From: Thermus sp. JCM 17653
GTDB taxonomy: Bacteria; Deinococcota; Deinococci; Deinococcales; Thermaceae
Assembly: GCA_001311585.1 (NCBI GenBank)
Contig: BBBN01000082.1
Span: 1-6,833, forward strand
Length of the DNA: 6,833 nucleotides
Direction: 5' to 3'
The stretch's first letter is position 1; each line of letters opens with the position of its first letter. The notes below the pieces were generated by a model. It did no database searches. It saw only the letters and a program-made list of their open reading frames with translations, and was not told where the DNA came from. Shown one piece after another: positions 1 through 6,833 of the stretch. Both the position numbers and the translations under genes were made by a program.

Positions 1-912
1 CCCGCTGCTTGGCGGACTCCTCCGGGATCCGCACCAGGGCCAGCCGGGTGAGGCCCGTCCTGGCGTCAAAGCGGGGCTTTCTGGCAAGGCCCGAGTCCAC
101 CACGGCGCGCACCTGGGGCAGGGTGAGGCTGGTTTCGGCCACGTCGGTGGCCAGAACGATCTTCCGGGGGCCGGGCCTGAGGAGGGCGGCCTGCTCCCTC
201 AGGGGAAGCCCTCCGTGGAGGGGGAAGGCGGGAAGGTCCTGGAGAAGCCTCCGGGTGCGCTCTATCTCCCCCCTCCCCGGGAGGAAGACCAGAACGTCCC
301 CTTCTCCCTCCAAGAAGGCGCTTCGGGCGTAGTGGGCGGCGAGGGGCTCCAAGGGGCCTCCGGGGGCCTTTTCAGGTGGAAGACCTCTACCGGGTGGCCT
401 TCTCCCTCCACTTCCAACACGGCCCCGCCCAGGGCCCCTTCCAGGTCCGGGTCGGGGGTGGCGGTGAGGAGGGCGATCTTGAGGTCGGGCCGGAGGGTTT
501 CCTGGAGGCGTAGGAGGAGGGCCAGGGCCAGGTCCCCCTCCAGGTGGCGCTCGTGGGCCTCGTCCAGGAGGACGGCGGAGATCCCCTCCAGGGTGGGGTC
601 TTCCAGGAGGCGCCTCGCAAGGAGGCCCTCGGTCATCACGAGAAGCCGGGTCTTTGGCCCCTCCTCCCCCTCCAGGCGCACCCGGTAGCCCACGGTCTTT
701 CCCAGAGGCTCCCCCAGGTTTTCGGCGAGCCTCGCCGCCACCGCCCGGGCCGCCACCCGCCTGGGTTCAAAGAGGAGGACCTTTCCGGGGAGGGCGGAAA
801 GGAGCCTTAAGGGGAAGAGGGTGCTCTTGCCCGCCCCAGGGTAGGCCTTAAGGAGGAGGCGGCCCCGCCTTAGGAGCAGGGCCACCGCCTCGTCCAGCCA
901 GCCGGGCTTCAT
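1..912 (-). CDS. hrpB: ATP-dependent DExH-box helicase HrpB, 3' end outside window, one frameshift
   Basis: This is a superfamily 2 DEAH/RHA-type helicase of the HrpB family, an NTP-driven nucleic-acid remodeller in the cytoplasm whose physiological role is poorly defined. Visible motifs in order are a Walker A variant AYPGAGKST (residues 23-31), EPRRVAARAVAARLA (motif Ia, from about 49), DEAHERH (117-123) and TATPD (150-154, where relatives have SATLD). After a frame change come VLVFLPGRGEIERT, the motif V block ATDVAETSLTL, and VVDSGLARKPRFD. The last readable residues are PEESAKQR, just before the expected arginine-finger motif RAGRAGR, so the C-terminal half lies outside. The frame breaks at the run of four G at 353-356 (+ strand); one added base restores EAPLEPLAAHYARSAFLEG. 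The ATG at 912 follows gyrB by 24 bases with no clear ribosome-binding site, and it puts Walker A at the normal N-terminal distance. It is probably co-transcribed with gyrB. The family call is firm; the function in Thermus is inferred. Confidence 0.9.
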
Positions 913-936
913 CTTCGGGGGGCCAGGGTGGGGAGC

Positions 937-2839
<1,903 letters not shown>

Positions 2840-2845
2840 CCCCCC

Positions 2846-2851
2846 AGTATA
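2846..2851 (-). promoter_or_regulatory. Extended -10 element of a probable leaderless gyrB promoter
   Basis: On the minus strand the sequence TGGTATACT contains TATACT, five of six matches to TATAAT, preceded by the TGn of an extended -10. Six G residues separate it from the gyrB GTG, so transcription should start at or within a base or two of the start codon and leave no 5' leader. No convincing TTGACA-like -35 lies 16-18 bases upstream (the position reads AAAACC), which fits an extended -10 promoter. No spaced Shine-Dalgarno sequence is present; the G run directly touches the GTG. The role is inferred from position. Confidence 0.6.
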
Positions 2852-2898
2852 CCACAAGTTGAGGGGGAGGTTTTCGCCATGAGGAAGGGAGCTCGTGG

Positions 2899-2915
2899 CC
2901 CTTTGCGCCAAAGGG
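2899..2915. repeat. Inverted repeat CCCTTTG-N3-CAAAGGG upstream of gyrB
   Basis: A perfect 7-bp dyad, CCCTTTG and CAAAGGG, flanks the three bases CGC. It lies about 50-65 bases upstream of the gyrB -10 element in the divergent intergenic region. Such a compact dyad could be a protein-binding site or a short hairpin. No known operator was recognised. Confidence 0.4.
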
Positions 2916-2939
2916 TTGAATGGACGGATATCAAGCTAA

Positions 2940-2972
2940 GTGTCCGCACGTTGTTTTCGCAACAGGGGACAC
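2940..2972. repeat. Nested imperfect inverted repeat in the gyrB divergent region
   Basis: The outer arms GTGTCC (2940-2945) and GGACAC (2967-2972) enclose inner arms GTTG (2950-2953) and CAAC (2960-2963) around the loop TTTTCG. Unpaired bases (GCAC on one side, AGG on the other) separate the two stems, giving a bulged hairpin in either strand's RNA or a bipartite dyad in DNA. It sits in a stretch noticeably poorer in GC than the flanking genes, as expected of a control region. Its function is unknown. Confidence 0.35.
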
Positions 2973-3006
2973 CCGAAACAGGGCCGGGAGAAAGCCCTTT
3001 TGGGGC

Positions 3007-3034
3007 CCCCGCCGCGGCTTTCGCCGCGGCGGGG
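3007..3034. repeat. Perfect 12-bp GC hairpin with TTTC loop
   Basis: CCCCGCCGCGGC (3007-3018) and GCCGCGGCGGGG (3023-3034) are exact reverse complements around TTTC. All 12 pairs are G-C, so RNA or single-stranded DNA from this site would fold very stably. It ends 36 bases before the -10-like hexamer of the rightward membrane-protein gene. No run of T follows on either strand, so it is not a typical intrinsic terminator. It might end leftward read-through from the kbl-methyltransferase transcript, or act as a DNA structure. The structure is certain; the role is not. Confidence 0.6.
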
Positions 3035-3070
3035 TACTTAGCCCCGCTTTCCCGCCCGGCCTTTGCCCGG

Positions 3071-3076
3071 TATCCT
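3071..3076 (+). promoter_or_regulatory. -10-like element of a probable leaderless promoter for the membrane-protein gene
   Basis: TATCCT, four of six matches to TATAAT, ends seven bases before the ATG at 3084, the spacing expected if transcription begins at the start codon. The 17-base-spaced -35 position reads TTTCCC, a weak match. There is no Shine-Dalgarno sequence in the seven intervening bases. The assignment rests on position and on the same arrangement at gyrB. Confidence 0.45.
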
Positions 3077-3083
3077 GCCTTCT

Positions 3084-3456
3084 ATGGCGGTCCTGATCCT
3101 CCTCCACGCCCTTTTGGGGGCCCTGCTCCTCGCGGCGGTGCCCGCCTTGGCCCTCGGGGGCCTTTGGGGCTTCCTCCGCCCCCTGCCCTCCCGTTTCTAC
3201 GCCCTCCTCCGGGGGGCGGCCTGGGTGGCCATCCTCCAGGTCCTTTTGGGCTTTCTCCTCCTCCTCCAGGGCCTCAGGCCCAAGGACGGTCTCCACCTCC
3301 TCTACGGCCTCCTCCTCGCCGCCGGGCTCCACTACCTGGGGGGCTTGGAGCCCGGGGCGTGGTTCTACCGGGGCCTCAAGGACCCGCCCAGGCGCCCCGA
3401 GATCTACGTGGCCCTGGGGCTCCTCTTCTGCGTGGGGCTCGTCCTCCGGGTTTACT

Positions 3457-3470
<14 letters not shown>
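3084..3470 (+). CDS. Small four-helix integral membrane protein of unknown function
   Basis: I do not recognise this 128-residue protein. Hydrophobic segments suggest four membrane helices, at about 2-30, 42-62, 69-86 and 108-125. Short polar links carry basic groups (RPLPSRFYALLRG near 33-45, and KDPPRRPE near 99-106). There is no signal peptide apart from the first helix, and no catalytic motif was seen. Its single cysteine is in the last helix (LLFCVGLV). The ATG at 3084 is preferred over the in-frame TTG at 3063, because a -10-like TATCCT lies between them and the hydrophobic segment begins right at the ATG. It is transcribed away from gyrB and toward the methyltransferase gene, whose last 14 bases it overlaps tail-to-tail. 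Codon use matches its neighbours, so recent transfer is not indicated. Membrane location is an inference from hydrophobicity. The gene itself is well supported by an intact frame and by Thermus-like codon use. Confidence 0.8.
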
Positions 3471-5844
<2,374 letters not shown>

Positions 5845-5849
5845 GGCCC

Positions 5850-5878
5850 TATCTAACCCCTTGGCGCCCGGTTGTCCA
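5850..5878 (-). promoter_or_regulatory. Candidate kbl promoter, nearly leaderless
   Basis: On the minus strand, TGGACA (5873-5878, five of six matches to TTGACA) is followed after exactly 17 bases by TAGATA (5850-5855, three of six matches to TATAAT). Five bases later comes the kbl ATG. A start of transcription at or just inside the start codon would leave essentially no leader, and there is no Shine-Dalgarno sequence in the gap. The -10 match is weak, so the call depends on the good -35, the spacing and the position. Confidence 0.45.
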
Positions 5879-5885
5879 GGGGCGC
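5864..5885. repeat. Inverted repeat GCGCCC-N10-GGGCGC across the kbl -35 region
   Basis: The arms GCGCCC (5864-5869) and GGGCGC (5880-5885) are exact reverse complements separated by ten bases that contain the candidate kbl -35. A regulator bound here would cover the promoter. The arms are short and GC-rich, so chance is possible. Confidence 0.3.
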
Positions 5886-5892
5886 TTGTCCA
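5872..5892. repeat. Direct repeat of TTGTCCA, 14 bases apart
   Basis: TTGTCCA occurs at 5872-5878 and again at 5886-5892 in the 107-base gap between the divergent kbl and ParB-like genes. One copy contains the candidate kbl -35 (TGGACA on the minus strand). The second could be an alternative -35 or a second half-site for a regulator. Confidence 0.3.
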
Positions 5893-5928
5893 CCCTCTCA
5901 CAATCTTCTGACCAGCGCGGGCTACCCT

Positions 5929-5935
5929 AAGGAGG
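5929..5935 (+). promoter_or_regulatory. Strong but distant Shine-Dalgarno sequence before the ParB-like gene
   Basis: AAGGAGG is a full match to the anti-Shine-Dalgarno end of 16S rRNA, yet its last base is 16 bases before the ATG at 5952, about twice the usual gap. No in-frame start codon lies nearer, because the frame is closed by TAA at 5928-5930 and holds no ATG, GTG or TTG before 5952. A GTG at 5939 is in another frame and meets a stop after five codons. A missing base between here and the ATG is possible, given the other deletions in this window. Confidence 0.5.
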
Positions 5936-5951
5936 GGGTGGTAGCGGTTCC

Positions 5952-6833
5952 ATGAGGCCCGACCTGCAGGCCCAAGCCGAGGCAGAGCGTCTGGAGCGGC
6001 GCGCCGCCCTTCACGAGCTCCTCCACCGCTTAAAGGGCGAGCCCAACCTGCTCCTGCCCCTTCACCAGGTCCTGGCCCTGAGGCCCAAAGGGGAGCACCA
6101 CCTGGGCCTCCGCACCATTGAGGTGGACAAGGTGGTGGGCTCGGTGGACCGCTACGAGGACTTTGACCACCGCTTTCTCCCTAAGACTCCCCACACCCTG
6201 GAGCGCTGGAAGCGCCTCCGGGCCCTGCAGCTTGAGGGGGTGGAGCTTCCCCCTATAGAGGTCTACCAGGTAGGGGAGGCCTACTTCGTCAAGGACGGGA
6301 ACCACCGGGTGGCCCTGGCCAAGGCACGGGGCAGAAGTTCATGGACGCCTACGTCATCGCCCTCGAGGTCCCGGTGCCCGTGGAGGCCTCGGACACGCTG
6401 AAAGACCTCATCCTCAAGGCCGAGTACGCCCACTTCCTGGAGAAGACGAGGCTTAGGGAGCTCGTCCCCGAGGCGGGGGAGATCCGCTTCACCGCCTTAG
6501 GCCGGTACGACCTCCTCCTGGACCACATCGCCACGCGGCGGTACTTCAAGGGGCTCGAGGAGAACCGGGAAATCCCCTGGGAGGAGACGGTGGTGGACTG
6601 GTACGAGAACCTCTACAAGCCTACGGTGGAGGCCATCCGCCGCCTGGGCCTCCTTAGGGACTTCCCGGGCCGCACCGAGGCCGACCTCTACCTCTGGGTC
6701 ATGGACCACCGCTACTTCCTGGCCCAGGAGCTCGGGGTGGACCCCACCCCCGAGGAGGCGGCGAAAAGCTACGAGGTGCGATTTGGGCCTTACTGGAAAC
6801 GATGGGGAGGATGGTTCAAAGACATGCTTCGTG
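5952..6833 (+). CDS. ParB/sulfiredoxin-like N-terminal domain protein, 3' end outside window, one frameshift
   Basis: This protein belongs to a bacterial family, often annotated only as transcriptional regulator or ParB-domain protein, whose biochemical role I do not know. A helical N-terminus (RPDLQAQAEAERLERRAAL) leads into a ParB-like fold at about residues 54-127, with RTIEVDKVVGSVDRYEDFD, PPIEVYQVGEAYFVKDGNH and RVALAKARG. The KDGNHRV segment corresponds to the GERR-like box of ParB. The frame breaks at 6328-6332; one added C restores ARGQKFMDAYVIALEV. A C-terminal part then follows with LKDLILKAEYAHFLEKTRL, RYFKGLEENREIPWEETVV, LRDFPGRTEADLYLWVMDH and RYFLAQELG, conserved in relatives as I recall. 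At least 294 residues are present to the window edge with no stop, so little is probably missing. It is transcribed away from kbl. It is not expected to be the partition protein ParB itself, because no parA or parS is visible and the C-terminal part differs. Confidence 0.8.

Noticed and set aside
2840..2911. Longer gyrB start at 2911 (a TTG) adding 24 residues.
   Set aside because: The extra residues do not match GyrB N-termini, and the extension would contain the -10 element. The GTG at 2839 matches the family start.
3007..3034. The perfect hairpin as a standard Rho-independent terminator.
   Set aside because: No T run follows the stem on either strand, and neither flanking gene ends there. 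It was kept only as an inverted repeat of unknown role.
2931..3332. Minus-strand frame opposite the membrane-protein gene, considered as the missing restriction endonuclease.
   Set aside because: The product is a Glu/Gly/Gln-rich antisense shadow with no resemblance to the TaqI endonuclease as I remember it.
5845..5901. Longer kbl start adding 19 residues (MRGWTSAPGQPGAKG).
   Set aside because: The extension crosses the candidate promoter and does not resemble family N-termini; ATG 5844 gives the standard length.

Overview
The window looks like chromosomal DNA of a Thermus species. It is very GC-rich, it uses CTC/GAG/GCC/CGG-type codons almost exclusively, and its GyrB and 2-amino-3-ketobutyrate CoA ligase read as near-copies of the Thermus thermophilus proteins I remember. 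It also carries a close relative of the TaqI DNA methyltransferase. No tRNA, rRNA, CRISPR array, insertion sequence or phage gene was seen.

Layout, left to right. Two leftward genes fill 1-2839: gyrB (937-2839) is read first, and hrpB, a DExH helicase, follows 24 bases after it and runs off the left edge. A 244-base divergent intergenic region (2840-3083) is less GC-rich than the genes and holds three inverted repeats, including a perfect 12-bp hairpin. It separates gyrB from a rightward gene for a four-helix membrane protein of unknown function (3084-3470). That gene meets tail-to-tail, with a 14-base overlap, a leftward TaqI-type adenine methyltransferase (3457-4656). The methyltransferase start codon directly abuts the stop codon of the leftward kbl/bioF-type gene (4657-5844), so the two probably form one operon. 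A second divergent intergenic region (5845-5951) holds a candidate kbl promoter, and rightward from it a ParB-like-domain protein (5952 to the right edge) begins.

The window combines core functions: DNA supercoiling (GyrB), helicase activity (HrpB) and PLP-dependent threonine/glycine or biotin-type metabolism (Kbl). An apparently solitary modification enzyme, predicted to target TCGA, has been inserted behind or coupled to kbl. No restriction endonuclease gene is visible next to it.

A caution for any user: seven single-base deletions break reading frames in four of the six genes: hrpB, gyrB (twice), the methyltransferase (three times, once in its start codon) and the ParB-like gene. Each is cured by adding one base, most often in a run of G or C, and each cure restores a family-typical protein. 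Because gyrB is essential, these are much more likely sequencing or assembly errors than true mutations. The coding regions below are annotated as whole genes across them.

At least two start codons, gyrB and the membrane protein, and probably kbl too, sit 5-7 bases after a -10-like hexamer. This suggests leaderless mRNAs, which are common in the Deinococcus-Thermus group.
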